Source of the DNA: Atherix ibis
Taxonomy: Eukaryota; Arthropoda; Insecta; Diptera; Athericidae
DNA length: 64,000 nucleotides
Assembly (NCBI GenBank): GCA_958298945.1
Contig: OY282608.1
Location: forward strand, 63,960,951-64,024,950
Direction: 5' to 3'
The notes under the pieces were generated by a model. That model searched no databases. It had not been told where the DNA came from and saw only the letters and a program-made list of their open reading frames with translations. Shown here in pieces: positions 1-12,312 of the stretch (its first letter is position 1; the number at the start of each line of letters is the position of its first letter). Both the position numbers and the translations under genes were made by a program.

Positions 1-530
1 CTTGTTGGATTGTTGGTTTGTTGGTTTGTTGGCTTGTCGGTTTATTGGTTTGTTGGTTTGTTGGCTTGTTGGTTTGTTGGTTTGTTGGCTTGTTTGCTGG
101 TTGGTTTATTTGTTTGTTGGTTTGTTGGTTTGTTAGTTTGTTGGTTTGTTGGCTTGTTGGCTTGTTGGTTTGTTGGTTTTTTGGTTTGTTGGTTTGTTGG
201 TTTGTTGGGTTGTTGGTTTGTTGGTTTGTTGGTTTATTTGTTTGTTGGTTTGTTGGCTTGTTGGTATGTTGGTTTGTTGGTTTGTTGGTTTGTTGGCTTG
301 GTGGTTTGTTGGTTTGTTGGCTTGTTGGCTTGTTGGTTTGTTGGTTTGTTGGCTTGTTGGTTACTTAGCTTTTGGTTTGTTGGCATGTTGGTTTGTTGGT
401 TTGTTGGCTTGTTGGTTTGTTGGTTTGTTCGTTTGTTGGTTTGTTGGTTAATTGGTTTGTTGGTTTGTTGGTTTGTTGGCTTTTGGGTTTGTTGGTTTCT
501 TGGTTTTTTGGTTTGTTGGTTTGTTGGTTT
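1..530 (+). repeat. Domain A, 3' part of a preceding cycle
   Basis: This segment matches about 8,560-9,097 (offset 8,559) and about 11,775-12,312 (offset 3,215 further). Shared marks are GGCTGGTTGG near 104, the GGTTACTT at 359 and the 7-base unit CTTTTGG right after it. The window therefore opens inside a higher-order repeat, and the array very likely continues to the left. Confidence 0.85.
369..375 (+). other. 7-base unit CTTTTGG after TTACTTAG, copy 1
   Basis: Register change of -1 directly after GGTTACTTAG. The same lesion is found at 8,928-8,934 and 12,143-12,149, marking three related segments. Confidence 0.9.
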
Positions 531-931
531 GTAGGTTTGTAGGTTTGTTGGTTTGTTGGTTTGTTGGTTTGTTGGTTTGTTCGTTTGTTGGTTTGTTGGT
601 TAATTGGTTTGTTGGTTTGTTGGTTTGTTGGTTTGTTGGTTTGTTGGTTTGTTGGTTTGTTAGTTTATTTGTTTGTTGGTTTGTTGGTTTGTTGGTTTGT
701 TGGTTTGTTGGTTTATTTGTTTGTTGGTTTGTTGGTTTGTAGGTTTGTTGGTTTGTTGGTTTGTTGGTTTGTTGGTTTGTTGGTTTGTTGGTTTGTTGGT
801 TTGTTGGTTTGTTCGTTTGTTGGTTTGTTGGTTAATTGGTTTGTTGGTTTGTTGGTTTGTTGGCTTGTTGGTTTGTTGGTTTCTTGGTTTTTTGGTTTGT
901 TGGTTAGTTGGTTTGTTGGTTTGTTGGTTTA

Positions 932-943
932 TTCGTTCGACGG
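932..943 (+). repeat. TTCGTTCGACGG element, first of 10 GACGG sites
   Basis: This element lies about 50 bases before TTACTTAG in the head of each cycle. GACGG starts at 939, 4243, 9514, 12721, 15920, 19160, 27103, 28326, 30598 and 33742. Only 939, 9514 and 12721 have TTCGTTCGACGG; the other seven read TTCGTTTGACGG. Confidence 0.9.
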
Positions 944-2187
944 TTTGTTGGTTTGTTGGTTTGTTGGTTTTTTGGTTTGTTGGTTTGTTGGTTACTTAGT
1001 TTGTTGGTTTGTTGGCATGTTGGTTTATTGGTTTGTTGGTTTGTTTGCTTGTTGGTTTGTTGGTTTGTTGGCTTGTTGGCTTGTTGGTTTGTTGGTTTGT
1101 TGGTTTGTTGGTTTGTTGGCTTGTTGGTTTGTTGGTTTGTTGGCTTGTTGGTTTGTTGGTTTGTTAGCTTGTTGGTTTGTTGCTTTGTTGGTTTGTTGGT
1201 TTGTTGGCTTGTTGGGTTGTTGGTTTGTTAGTTTGTTGGCTTTTTGGTTACTTGGTTTGTTGGTTTGTTGGTTTGTTCGTTTGTTGGTTTGTTGGTTAAT
1301 TAATTTGTTGGTTTGTAGGTTTGTTGGCTTGTTGGTATGTTGGTTTGTTGGTTTTTTGGTTTGTTGGTTTGTTGGTTTGTTGGTTTGTTGGTTTGTTCGT
1401 TTGATGGTTTGTTTGTTTGTTGGTTTTTTGGTTTGTTGGTTTTTTTGCTTGTTGGTTTGTTGGTTTGTTGGCTTGTTGGCTTGTTGGTTTGTTGGTTTGT
1501 TGGTTTGTTGGCTTGTTGGCTTGTTGGTTTGTTGGTTTGTTGGCTTGTTGGTTTGTTGGTTTGTTGGCTTGTTGGTTTGTTGCTTTGTTGGTTTGTTGGT
1601 TTGTTGGCTTGTTGGGTTGTTGGTTTGTTAGTTTGTTGGCTTTTTGGTTACTTGGTTTGTTGGTTTGTTGGTTTGTTCGTTTGTTGGTTTGTTGGTAAAT
1701 TGGTTTGTTGGTTTGTAGGTTTGTTGGCTTGTTGGTATGTTGGTTTGTTGGTTTTTTGGTTTGTTGGTTTGTTGGTTTGTTCGTTTGATGGTTTGTTTGT
1801 TTGTTGGTTTTTTGGTTTGTTGGTTTGTTGGTTTGTTGGTTTCTTGGTTTGTTGGTTTGTTGATTTGTTGATTTGTTGGTTTGTTGGCATGTTGGTTTGT
1901 TGGTTTGTTGGTTTGTTGGCTTGTTGGTTTGTTGGTTTGTTGGCTTGTTGGCTTGTTGGTTTGTTGGTTTGTTGGTTTGTTGGTTTGTTGGCTTGTTGGT
2001 TTGTTGGTTTGTTGGCTTGTTGGCTTGTTGGTTTGTTGGTTTGTTGGTTTGTTGGCTTGTTGGCTTGTTGGTTTGTTGGTTTGTTGGCTTGTTGGTTTGT
2101 TGGTTTGTTGGCTTGTTGGCTTGTTGCTTTGTTGGTTTGTTGGTTTGTTGGCTTGTTGGCTTGTTGGTTTGTTAGTTTGTTGGCTTT

Positions 2188-2199
2188 GGGGTTACTTGG
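2188..2199 (+). repeat. GGGGTTACTTGG punctuation element, first of 16
   Basis: CTTTGGGGTTACTTGG is the only place where four G residues occur together. Its TTAC is at 2192, 5184, 6912, 7656, 10967, 13998, 16741, 20116, 22579, 24715, 28059, 31475, 34682, 37065, 38705 and 41345. Altered forms are GGTGTTAC (17477, 23315, 25451, 32195) and GTGGTTAC (20572, 28515). It is absent from domain B and block C. Confidence 0.9.
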
Positions 2200-5100
2200 T
2201 TTGTTGGTTTGTTGGTTTGTTGGTTTGTTGGTTTGTTGGCTTGTTGGTTTGTTGGTTTGTTGGTTTGTTGGCTTGTTGGCTTGTTGGTTTGTTGATTTGT
2301 TGGTTTTTTGGTTTGTTGATTTGTTGATTTGTTGGTTTGTTGGCTTGTTGGTTTGTTGGTTTGTTGGTTTTTTGGTTTGTTGGTTTGTTGGTTTGTTGGT
2401 TTGTTGGCATGTTGGTTTGTTGGCTTCTTGGCTTGTTTCTTTGTTAGTTTGTTGGTTTGTTGGCTTGTTGGCTTGTTGGTTTGTTAGTTTGTTGGCTTTT
2501 TGGTTACTTAGTTTGTTGGTTTGTTGGTTTGTTGGCTTGTTAGTTTGTTGGTTTTTTGGTTTGTTGGTTTGTTGGTTTGTTGGTTTGTTGGTTTGTTGGT
2601 TTATTTGTTTGTTGGTTTGTTGGCTTGTTGGTTTGTTGGTTTTTTGTTTTGTTGGTTTGTTGGTTTGTTGGTTTGTTGGTTTGTTGGTTTGTTGGTTTAT
2701 TTGTTTGTTGGTTTGTTGGTTTGTTGGGTTGTTGGTTGGTTGGTTTGTTGGTTTGTTGGCTTGTTGGCTTGTTGGTTTGTTGGTTTATTGGTTTTTTCTT
2801 TTGTTGGTTTGTTAGTTTGTTGGTTTGTTGGTTTGTTGGTTTGCTGGTTTGTTGGTTTGTTGGCTTGTTGGCTTGTTGGTTTGTTGGTTTGTTGGCTTGT
2901 TGGTTTGTTGGTTTGTTGGCTTCTTGGCTTGTTGCTTTGTTGGTTTATTGGTTTGTTGGCTTGTTGGCTTGTTGGTTTGTTAGTTTCTTGGCTTTTTGGT
3001 TACTTGGTTTGTTGGTTTGTTGGTTTGTTGGCTTGTTGGTTTGTTGGCTAGTTGGTTTGTTGGTTTGTTGGTTTGTTGGTTCGTTGGTTTGTTGGCTTGT
3101 TGGTTTGTTGGTTTGTTGGCTTGTTGGCTTGTTGGTTTGTTGGTGTGTTGGCTTGTTGGTTTGTTGGTTTGTTGGTTTGTTGGCTTGTTGGCTTGTTGGC
3201 TTGTTGCTTTGTTGGTTTGTTGGTTTGTTGGCTTGTTGGCGTGTTGGCTTGTTGGTTTGTTAGTTTGTTGGTTTTTTGGTTACTTGGTTTGTTGGTTTGT
3301 TGATTTGTTGGCTTGTTGGTTTGTTGGCTTGTTGGTTTGTTGGTTTGTTGGTTTGTTGGCTTGTTGGCTTGTTGGTTTGTTGGTTTGTTGGCTTGTTGGT
3401 TTGTTGATTTGTTGGCTTGTTGGTTTGTTGCTTTGTTGGCTTGTTGGCTTGTTGGTTTGTTGGTTTGTTGGCTTGTTGGTTACTTAGTTTGTTGGTTTGT
3501 TGGTTTGTTGGTTTGTTGGTTTGTTGGCTTGTTGGCTTTTTGGTTTTTTGGTTAGTTCGTTTGTTGGTTTGTTAGTTTGTTGGTTTGTTGGCTTGTTGGC
3601 TTGTTGGTTTGTTGGTTTTTTGGTTTGTTGGTTTGTTGGTTTGTTGGTTTGTTGGTTTGTTGGTTTATTTGTTTGTTGGTTTGTTGGCTTGTTGGTTTGT
3701 TGGTTAGTTCGTTTGTTGGTTTGTTAGTTTGTTGATTTGTTGGCTTGTTGGCTTGTTGGTTTGTTGGTTTTTTGGTTTGTTGGTTTGTTGGTTTGTTGGC
3801 TTGTTGGTTTGTTGGTTTGTTGGTTTGTAGGTTTGTAGGTTTGTTGGTTTGTTGGTTTGTTGGTTTGTTGGTTTGTTCGTTTGTTGGTTTGTTGGTTAAT
3901 TGGTTTGTTGGTTTGTTGGTTTGTTGGTTTGTTGGTTTGTTGGTTTGTTGGTTTATTTGTTTGTTGGTTTGTTGGTTTGTTGGTTTGTTGGTTTGTTGGT
4001 TTATTTGTTTGTTGGTTTGCTGGTTTGTAGGTTTGTTGGTTTGTTGGTTTGTTGGTTTGTTGGTTTGTTGGTTTGTTGGTTTGTTGGTTTGTTGGTTTGT
4101 TGGTTTGTTCGTTTGTTGGTTTGTTGGTTAATTGGTTTGTTGGTTTGTTGGTTTGTTGGCTTATTAACTTATTGGTTTGTTGGTTTCTTGGTTTTTTGGT
4201 TTGTTGGTTTGTTGGTTTGTTGGTTTGTTGGTTTATTCGTTTGACGGTTTGTTGGTTTGTTGGTTTGTTGGTTTTTTGGTTTGTTGGTTTGTTGGTTACT
4301 TAGTTTGTTGGTTTGTTGGCATATTGGTTTGTTGGTTTGTTTGCTTGTTGGTTTGTTGGTTTGTTGGCTTGTTGGCTTGTTGGTTTGTTGGTTTGTTGGT
4401 TTGTTAGTTTGTTGGCTTGTTTGTTTGTTGGTTTGTTGGTTTGTTGGTTTGTTGGTTTGTTGGTTTGTTGGTTTGTTGGTATGTTGGCTTGTTGGCTTGT
4501 TGGTTTGTTGGTTTGTTGGCTTGTTGGTTTGTTGGTTTGTTGGCTTGTTGGTTTGTTGCTTTGTTGGTTTGTTGGTTTGTTGGCTTGTTAGGTTGTTGGT
4601 TTGTTAGTTTGTTGGCTTTTTCGTTACTTGGTTTGTTGGTTTGTTCGTTTGTTGCTTTGTTGGTTAATTGGTTTGTTGGTTTGTAGGTTTGTTGGCTTGT
4701 TGGTATGTTGGTTTGTTGGTTTTATGGTTTGTTGGTTTGTTGGTTTGTTGGTTTGTTCGTTTGATGGTTTGTTTGTTTGTTGGTTTTTTGGTTTGTTGGT
4801 TTGTTGGTTTGTTGGTTTCTTGGTTTGTTGGTTTGTTGATTTGTTGATTTGTTGGTTTGTTGGCATGTTGGTTTGTTGGTTTGTTGGTTTGTTGGTTTGT
4901 TGGTTTGTTGGTTTGTTGGCTTGTTGGTTTGTTGGTTTGTTAGCTTGTTGGCTTGTTGGTTTGTTGGTTTGTTGGTTTGTTGGTTTGTTGGCTTGTTGGT
5001 TTGTTGGTTTGTTGGCTTGTTGGTTTGTTGGTTTGTTGGTTTGTTGGCTTGTTGGCTTGTTGGTTTGTTGGTTTGTTGGCTTGTTGGTTTGTTGGTTTGT

Positions 5101-6608
5101 TGGCTTGTTGGCTTGTTGCTTTGTTGGTTTGTTGGTTTGTTGGCTTGTTGGCTTGTTGGTTTGTTAGTTTGTTGGCTTTGGGGTTACTTGGTTTGTTGGT
5201 TTGTTGGTTTGTTGGTTTGTTGGCTTGTTGGTTTGTTGGTTTGTTGGTTTGTTGGCTTGTTGGCTTGTTGGTTTGTTGGTTTTTTGGTTTGTTGGTTTGT
5301 TGGTTTGTTGATTTGTTGGTTTTTTGGTTTGTTGGTTTTTTGGTTTGTTGGTTTGTTGGCTTGTTGGTTTATTGGTTTGTTGGTTTTTTGGTTTGTTGGT
5401 TTGTTGGTTTGTTGGCATGTTGGTTTGTTGGCTTTTTGGCTTGTTTCTTTGTTAGTTTGTTGGTTTGTTGGCTTGTTGGCTTGTTGGTTTGTTAGTTTGT
5501 TGGCTTTTTGGTTACTTAGTTGGTTGGTTTGTTGGTTTGTTGGCTTGTTGGTTTGTTGGTTTTTTGGTTTGTTGGTTTGTTGGTTTGTTGGTTTGTTGGT
5601 TTGTTGGTTTATTTGTTTGTTGGTTTGTTGGCTTGTTGGTTTGTTGGTTTTTTGTTTTGTTGGTTTGTTGGTTTGTTGGCTTGTTGGTTTGTTGGCTAGT
5701 TGGTTTGTTGGTTTGTTGGTTTGTTGGTTCGTTGGTTTGTTGGCTTGTTGGTTTGTTGGTTTGTTGGCTTGTTGGCTTGTTGGTTTGTTGGTGTGTTGGC
5801 TTGTTGGTTTGTTGGTTTGTTGGTTTGTTGGCTTGTTGGCTTGTTGGCTTGTTGGCTTGTTGCTTTGTTGGTTTGTTGGTTTGTTGGCTTGTTGGCTTGT
5901 TGGCTTGTTGGTTTGTTAGTTTGTTGGTTTTTTGGTTACTTGGTTTGTTGGTTTGTTGGTTTGTTGGCTTGTTGGTTTGTTGGCTTGTTGGTTTGTTGGT
6001 TTGGTGGTTTGTTGGCTTGTTGGCTTGTTGGTTTGTTGGTTTGTTGGCTTGTTGGTTTGTTGATTTGTTGGCTTGTTGGTTTGTTGCTTTGTTGGCTTGT
6101 TGGTTTGTTGGTTTGTTGGCTTGTTGGTTACTTAGTTTGTTGGTTTGTTGGTTTGTTGGTTTGTTGGTTTGTTGGTTTGTTGGTTTGTTGGCTTGTTGGT
6201 TTGTTGGTTTGTTGGTTTGTTAGTTTGTTGGCTTGTTGGCTTGGTGGTTTGTTGGTTTGTTGGCTTGTTGGTTTGTTGGTTTGTTGGCTTGTTGGTTTGT
6301 TGCTTTGTTGGTTTGTTGGTTTGTTGGCTTGTTGGGTTGTTGGTTTGTTAGTTTGTTGGCTTTTTGGTTACTTGGTCTGTTGGTTTGTTGGTTTGTTCGT
6401 TTGTTGGTTTGTTGGTTAATTGGTTTGTTGGTTTGTAGGTTTGTTGGCTTGTTGGTATGTTGGTTTGTTGGTTTTTTGGTTTGTTGGTTTGTTGGTTTGT
6501 TGGTTTGTTGGTTTGTTCGTTTGATGGTTTGTTTGTTTGTTGGTTTTTTGGTTTGTTGGTTTGTTGGTTTGTTGGTTTCTTGGTTTGTTGGTTTGTTGAT
6601 TTGTTGAT

Positions 6609-8100
6609 TTGTTGGTTTGTTGGCATGTTGGTTTGTTGGTTTGTTGGTTTGTTGGCTTGTTGGTTTGTTGGTTTGTTGGCTTGTTGGCTTGTTGGTTTGT
6701 TGGTTTGTTGGTTTGTTGGCTTGTTGGTTTGTTGGTTTGTTGGCTTGTTGGTTTGTTGGTTTGTTGGTTTGTTGGCTTGTTGGCTTGTTGGTTTGTTGGC
6801 TTATTGGCTTGTTGGTTTGTTGGTTTGTTGGCTTGTTGGCTTGTTGCTTTGTTGGTTTGTTGGTTTGTTGGCTTGTTGGCTTGTTGGTTTGTTAGTTTGT
6901 TGGCTTTGGGGTTACTTGATTTGTTGGTTTGTTGGTTTGTTGGTTTGTTGGCTTGTTGGTTTGTTGGTTTGTTGGTTTGTTGGCTTGTTGGATTGTTGGT
7001 TTGTTGGTTTGTTGGTTTGTTGGTTTGTTGGTTTGTTGATTTGTTGGTTTTTTGGTTTGTTGGTTTGTTGGTTTGTTGGTTTGTTGGCTTGTTGGTTTGT
7101 TGGTTTGTTGGTTTTTTGGTTTGTTGGTTTGTTGGTTTGTTGGTTTGTTGGCATGTTGGTTTGTTGGCTTCTTGGCTTGTTTCTTTGTTAGTTTGTTGGT
7201 TTGTTGGCTTGTTGGCTTGTTGGTTTGTTAGTTTGTTGGCTTTTTGGTTACTTAGTTTGTTGGTTTGTTGGTTTGTTGGCTTGTTAATTTGTTGGTTTTT
7301 TGGTTTGTTGGTTTGTTGGTTTGTTGGTTTGTTGGTTTATTTGTTTGTTGGTATGTTGGCTTGTTGGTTTGTTGGTTTGTTGGTTTGTTGGCTTGTTGGT
7401 TTGTTGGTTTGTTAGCTTGTTGGCTTGTTGGTTTGTTGGTTTGTTGGTTTGTTGGTTTGTTGGCTTGTTGGTTTGTTGGTTTGTTGGCTTGTTGGTTTGT
7501 TGGTTTGTTGGTTTGTTGGCTTGTTGGGTTGTTGGTTTGTTGGTTTGTTGGCTTGTTGGTTTGTTGGTTTGTTGGCTTGTTGGCTTGTTGCTTTGTTGGT
7601 TTGTTGGTTTGTTGGCTTGTTGGCTTGTTGGTTTGTTAGTTTGTTGGCTTTGGGGTTACTTGGTTTGTTGGTTTGTTGGTTTGTTGGTTTGTTGGCTTGT
7701 TGGTTTGTTGGTTTGTTGGTTTGTTGGCTTGTTGGCTTGTTGGTTTGTTGGTTTGTTGGTTTGTTGGTTTGTTGGTTTGTTGATTTGTTGGTTTTTTGGT
7801 TTGTTGGTTTGTTGGTTTGTTGGTTTGTTGGCTTGTTGGTTTGTTGGTTTGTTGGTTTTTTGGTTTGTTGGTGTGTTGGTTTGTTGGTTTGTTGGCATGT
7901 TGGTTTGTTGGCTTCTTGGCTTGTTTCTTTGTTAGTTTGTTGGTTTGTTGGCTTGTTGGCTTGTTGGTTTGTTAGTTTGTTGGCTTTTTGGTTTCTTAGT
8001 TTGTTGGTTTGTTGGTTTGTTGGCTTGTTAATTTGTTGGTTTTTTGGTTTGTTGGTTTGTTGGTTTGTTGGTTTGTTGGTTTGTTGGTTTATTTGTTTGT
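6609..8100 (+). repeat. Tandem duplication of about 744 bases (93 octamers)
   Basis: The GGGGTTAC at 6912 and its GGCATG at 7152 recur at 7656 and 7896, both offset 744. The unit order between them is nearly the same; visible differences are a GGATTGTT near 6989 and a GGTGTGTT near 7871. The end points are approximate. Confidence 0.8.
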
Positions 8101-8927
8101 TGGTATGTTGGCTTGTTGGTTTGTTGGTTTGTTGGTTTGTTGGCTTGTTGGTTTGTTGATTTGTTGGCTTGTTGGCTTGTTGGTTTTTTGGTTTGTTGGC
8201 TTGTTGGTTACTTAGTTTGTTGGTTTGTTGGCATGTTGGTTTGTTGGTTTGTTGGTTTGTTGGCTTGTTGGTTTGTTGGTTTGTTGGCTTGTTGGCTTGT
8301 TGGATTGTTGGTTTGTTGGATTGTTGGTTTGTTGGCTTGTTGGTTTGTTGGTTTGTTGGCTTATTGGTTTGTTGGCTTGTTGGTTACTTAGTTTGTTGGT
8401 TTGTTGGTTTGTTGGCTTGTTGGCTTGTTGGTTTGTTGGTTTGTTGGCTTGTTGGCTTGTTGGATTGTTGGTTTGTTGGTTTGTTGGTTTGTAGGCTTGT
8501 TGGTTTGTTGGTTTGTTGGCTTGTTGGCTTGTTCGATTGTTGGTTTGTTGGTTTGTTGGTTTGTTGGCTTTTTGGTTTGTTGGTTTGTTGGCTTGTGGGT
8601 TTGTTGGTTTGTTGGTTTGTTGGCTTGTTGGTTTGTTGGTTTGTTGGCTTGTTGGCTGGTTGGTTTATTTGTTTGTTGGTTTGTTGGTTTGTTAGTTTGT
8701 TGGTTTGTTGGCTTGTTGGCTTGTTGGTTTGTTGGTTTTTTGGTTTGTTGGTTTGTTGGTTTGTTGGGTTGTTGGTTTGTTGGTTTGTTGGTTTATTTGT
8801 TTGTTGGTTTGTTGGCTTGTTGGTATGTTGGTTTGTTGGTTTGTTGGTTTGTTGGCTTGTTGGTTTGTTGGTTTGTTGGCTTGTTGGCTTGTTGGTTTGT
8901 TGGTTTGTTGGCTTGTTGGTTACTTAG

Positions 8928-8934
8928 CTTTTGG
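8928..8934 (+). other. 7-base unit CTTTTGG, copy 2
   Basis: Counterpart of 369-375 at offset 8,559. The register is unbroken at every landmark between the two. Confidence 0.9.
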
Positions 8935-9097
8935 TTTGTTGGCATGTTGGTTTGTTGGTTTGTTGGTTTGTTGGCTTGTTGGTTTGTTGGTTTGTTCGTT
9001 TGTTGGTTTGTTGGTTAATTGGTTTGTTGGTTTGTTGGTTTGTTGGCTTGTGGGTTTGTTGGTTTCTTGGTTTTTTGGTTTGTTGGTTTGTTGGTTT

Positions 9098-12000
9098 GTA
9101 GGTTTGTAGGTTTGTTGGTTTGTTGGTTTGTTGGTTTGTTGGTTTGTTCGTTTGTTGGTTTGTTGGTTAATTGGTTTGTTGGTTTGTTGGTTTGTTGGTT
9201 TGTTGGTTTGTTGGTTTGTTGGTTTATTTGTTTGTTGGTTAGTTGGTTTGTTGGTTTGTTGGTTTGTTGGTTTGTTGGTTTGTTGGTTTGTTGGTTTATT
9301 TGTTTGTTGGTTTGTTGGTTTGTAGGTTTGTTGGTTTGTTGGTTTGTTGGTTTGTTGGTTTGTTGGTTTGTTGGTTTGTTGGTTTGTTCGTTTGTTGGTT
9401 TGTTGGTTAATTGGTTTGTTGGTTTGTTGGTTTGTTGGCTTGTTGGTTTGTTGGTTTCTTGGTTTTTTGGTTTGTTGGTTAGTTGGTTTGTTGGTTTGTT
9501 GGTTTATTCGTTCGACGGTTTGTTGGTTTGTTGGTTAGTTGGTTTTTTGGTTTGTTGGTTTGTTGGTTACTTAGTTTGTTGGTTTGTTGGCATGTTGGTT
9601 TATTGGTTTGTTGGTTTGTTTGCTTGTTGGTTTGTTGGTTTGTTGGCTTGTTGGCTTGTTGGTTTGTTGGTTTGTTGGTTTGTTGGTTTGTTGGTTTGTT
9701 GGTTTGTTGGTTTGTTGGCTTGTTGGTTTGTTGGTTTGTTGGTTTGTTGGTTTGTTGGCTTGTTGGCTTGTTGGTTTGTTGGTTTGTTGGCTTGTTGGTT
9801 TGTTGGTTTGTTGGCTTGTTGGTTTGTTGCTTTGTTGGTTTGTTGGTTTGTTGGCTTGTTGGGTTGTTGGTTTGTTAGTTTGTTGGCTTTTTGGTTACTT
9901 GGTTTGTTGGTTTGTTGGTTTGTTCGTTTGTTGGTTTGTTGGTTAATTGGTTTGTTGGTTTGTAGGTTTGTTGGCTTGTTGGTATGTTGGTTTGTTGGTT
10001 TTTTGGTTTGTTGGTTTGTTGGTTTGTTGGTTTGTTGGTTTGTTCGTTTGATGGTTTGTTTGTTTGTTGGTTTTTTGGTTTGTTGGTTTGTTGGTTTGTT
10101 GGTTTCTTGGTTTGTTGGTTTGTTGATTTGTTGATTTGTTGGTTTGTTGGCATGTTGGTTTGTTGGCTTGTTGGTTTGTTGGTTTGTTGGCTTGTTGGCT
10201 TGTTGGCTTGTTGGTTTGTTGGTTTGTTGGTTTGTTGGTTTGTTGGCTTGTTGGTTTGTTGGTTTGTTGGCTTGTTGGCTTGTTGGTTTGTTGGTTTGTT
10301 GGCTTGTTGGTTTGTTGGTTTGTTGGCTTGTTGGTTTGTTGCTTTGTTGGTTTGTTGGTTTGTTGGCTTGTTGGGTTGTTGGTTTGTTAGTTTGTTGGCT
10401 TTTTGGTTACTTGGTTTGTTGGTTTGTTGGTTTGTTCGTTTGTTGGTTTGTTGGTTAATTGGTTTGTTGGTTTGTAGGTTTGTTGGTTTGTTGGCTTGTT
10501 GGTTTGTTGCTTTGTTGGTTTGTTGGTTTGTTGGCTTGTTGGGTTGTTGGTTTGTTGGTTTGTTGGTTTGTTCATTTGATGGTTTGTTTGTTTGTTGGTT
10601 TTTTGGTTTGTTGGTTTGTTGGTTTGTTGGTTTCTTGGTTTGTTGGTTTGCTGATTTGTTGATTTGTTGGTTTGTTGGCATGTTGGTTTGTTGGTTTGTT
10701 GGTTTGTTGGCTTGTTGGTTTGTTGGTTTGTTGGCTTGTTGGCTTGTTGGTTTGTTGGTTTGTTGGTTTGTTGGCTTGTTGGTTTGTTGGTTTGTTGGCT
10801 TGTTGGTTTGTTGGTTTGTTGGTTTGTTGGCTTGTTGGCTTGTTGGTTTGTTTGTTTATTGGCTTGTTGGTTTGTTGGTTTGTTGGCTTGTTGGCTTGTT
10901 GCTTTGTTGGTTTGTTGGTTTGTTGGCTTGTTGGCTTGTTGGTTTGTTAGTTTGTTGGCTTTGGGGTTACTTGGTTTGTTGGTTTGTTGGTTTGTTGGTT
11001 TGTTGGTTTGTTGGCTTGTTGGTTTGTTGGTTTGTTGGTTTGTTGGCTTGTTGGCTTGTTGGTTTGTTGGTTTGTTGGTTTGTTGGTTTGTTGTTTTGTT
11101 GATTTGTTGGTTTTTTGGTTTGTTGGTTTGTTGGTTTGTTGGTTTGTTGGCTTGTTGGTTTGTTGGTTTGTTGGTTTTTTGGTTTGTTGGTTTGTTGGTT
11201 TGTTGGTTTGTTGGCATGTTGGTTTGTTGGCTTCTTGGCTTGTTTCTTTGTTAGTTTGTTGGTTTGTTGGCTTGTTGGCTTGTTGGTTTGTTAGTTTGTT
11301 GGCTTTTTGGTTACTTAGTTTGTTGGTTTGTTGGTTTGTTGGCTTGTTGGTTTGTTGGTTTTTTGGTTTGTTGGTTTGTTGGTTTGTTGGTTTGTTGGTT
11401 TGTTGGTTTATTTGTTTGTTGGTATGTTGGCTTGTTGGTTTGTTGGTTTGTTGGTTTGTTGGCTTGTTGGTTTGTTGATTTGTTGGCTTGTTGGCTTGTT
11501 GGTTTTTTGGTTTGTTGGCTTGTTGGTTACTTAGTTTGTTGGTTTGTTGGCATGTTGGTTTGTTGGTTTGTTGGTTTGTTGGCTTGTTGGTTTGTTGGTT
11601 TGTTGGCTTGTTGGCTTGTTGGATTGTTGGTTTGTTGGATTGTTGGTTTGTTGGCTTGTTGGTTTGTTGGTTTGTTGGCTTGTTGGTTTGTTGGCTTGTT
11701 GGTTACTTAGTTTGTTGGTTTGTTGGTTTGTTGGCTTGTTGGCTTGTTGGTTTGTTGGTTTGTTGGCTTGTTGGCTTGTTGGATTGTTGGTTTGTTGGTT
11801 TGTTGGCTTGTGGGTTTGTTGGTTTGTTGGTTTGTTGGCTTGTTGGTTTGTTGGTTTGTTGGCTTGTTGGCTGGTTGGTTTATTTGTTTGTTGGTTTGTT
11901 GGTTTGTTAGTTTGTTGGTTTGTTGGCTTGTTGGCTTGTTGGTTTGTTGGTTTTTTGGTTTGTTGGTTTGTTGGTTTGTTGGGTTGTTGGTTTGTTGGTT

Positions 12001-12312
12001 TGTTGGTTTATTTGTTTGTTGGTTTGTTGGCTTGTTGGTATGTTGGTTTGTTGGTTTGTTGGTTTGTTGGCTTGTTGGTTTGTTGGTTTGTTGGCTTGTT
12101 GGCTTGTTGGTTTGTTGGTTTGTTGGCTTGTTGGTTACTTAGCTTTTGGTTTGTTGGCATGTTGGTTTGTTGGTTTGTTGGTTTGTTGGCTTGTTGGTTT
12201 GTTGGTTTGTTCGTTTGTTGGTTTGTTGGTTAATTGGTTTGTTGGTTTGTTGGTTTGTTGGCTTTTTGGTTTGTTGGTTTGTTGGTTTTTTGGTTTGTTG
12301 GTTTGTTGGTTT
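9098..12312 (+). repeat. Domain A higher-order cycle 3
   Basis: Length about 3,215. Marks: double GTAGG (9098), GACGG (9514), TTAC at 9567, 9895, 10407, 10967 (GGGG), 11311, 11527, 11703, 12135. The stretch from about 7.9 to 9.6 kb and the stretch from about 11.3 to 12.8 kb are collinear at offsets of 3,319 then 3,215. This shows direct tandem amplification of the cycle; the change of 104 bases is 13 whole octamers. Confidence 0.85.
12143..12149 (+). other. 7-base unit CTTTTGG, copy 3
   Basis: Counterpart of 8,928-8,934 at offset 3,215. Confidence 0.9.

Larger units (their letters stand above)
531..3828 (+). repeat. Domain A higher-order cycle 1
   Basis: Order of marks: double GTAGG (531), GACGG (939), TTACTTAG (992), TTACTTGG (1248 and 1648), GGGGTTAC (2192), TTACTTAG (2504), TTACTTGG (3000, 3280), TTACTTAG (3480). 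The interval 1248-1648 is reproduced exactly in length at 13038-13438, and the cycle as a whole is closest to cycle 4 (offset about 11.8 kb). The encoded pattern over 1873-2175 is the same as over 13679-13981. Confidence 0.85.
3829..9097 (+). repeat. Domain A higher-order cycle 2 (long, missing one head module)
   Basis: At 5.27 kb this is about one and a half normal cycles. Marks: double GTAGG (3829), GACGG (4243), TTAC units at 4296, 4624, 5184 (GGGG), 5512, 5936, 6128, 6368, 6912 (GGGG), 7248, 7656 (GGGG), 8208, 8384 and 8920; at 7992 the unit is TTTCTTAG instead. The sequence after 6128 re-enters a cycle at 6368 without a GTAGG/GACGG head, as if one head module had been deleted. It also contains a 744-base tandem duplication. 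Confidence 0.8.

Noticed and set aside
360..380. AGCTTT (part of a HindIII-like site) after TTACTTAG as a possible unit boundary
   Set aside because: It is simply the 7-base unit CTTTTGG following TTACTTAG, shared by three cycles; there is no change of repeat family across it.
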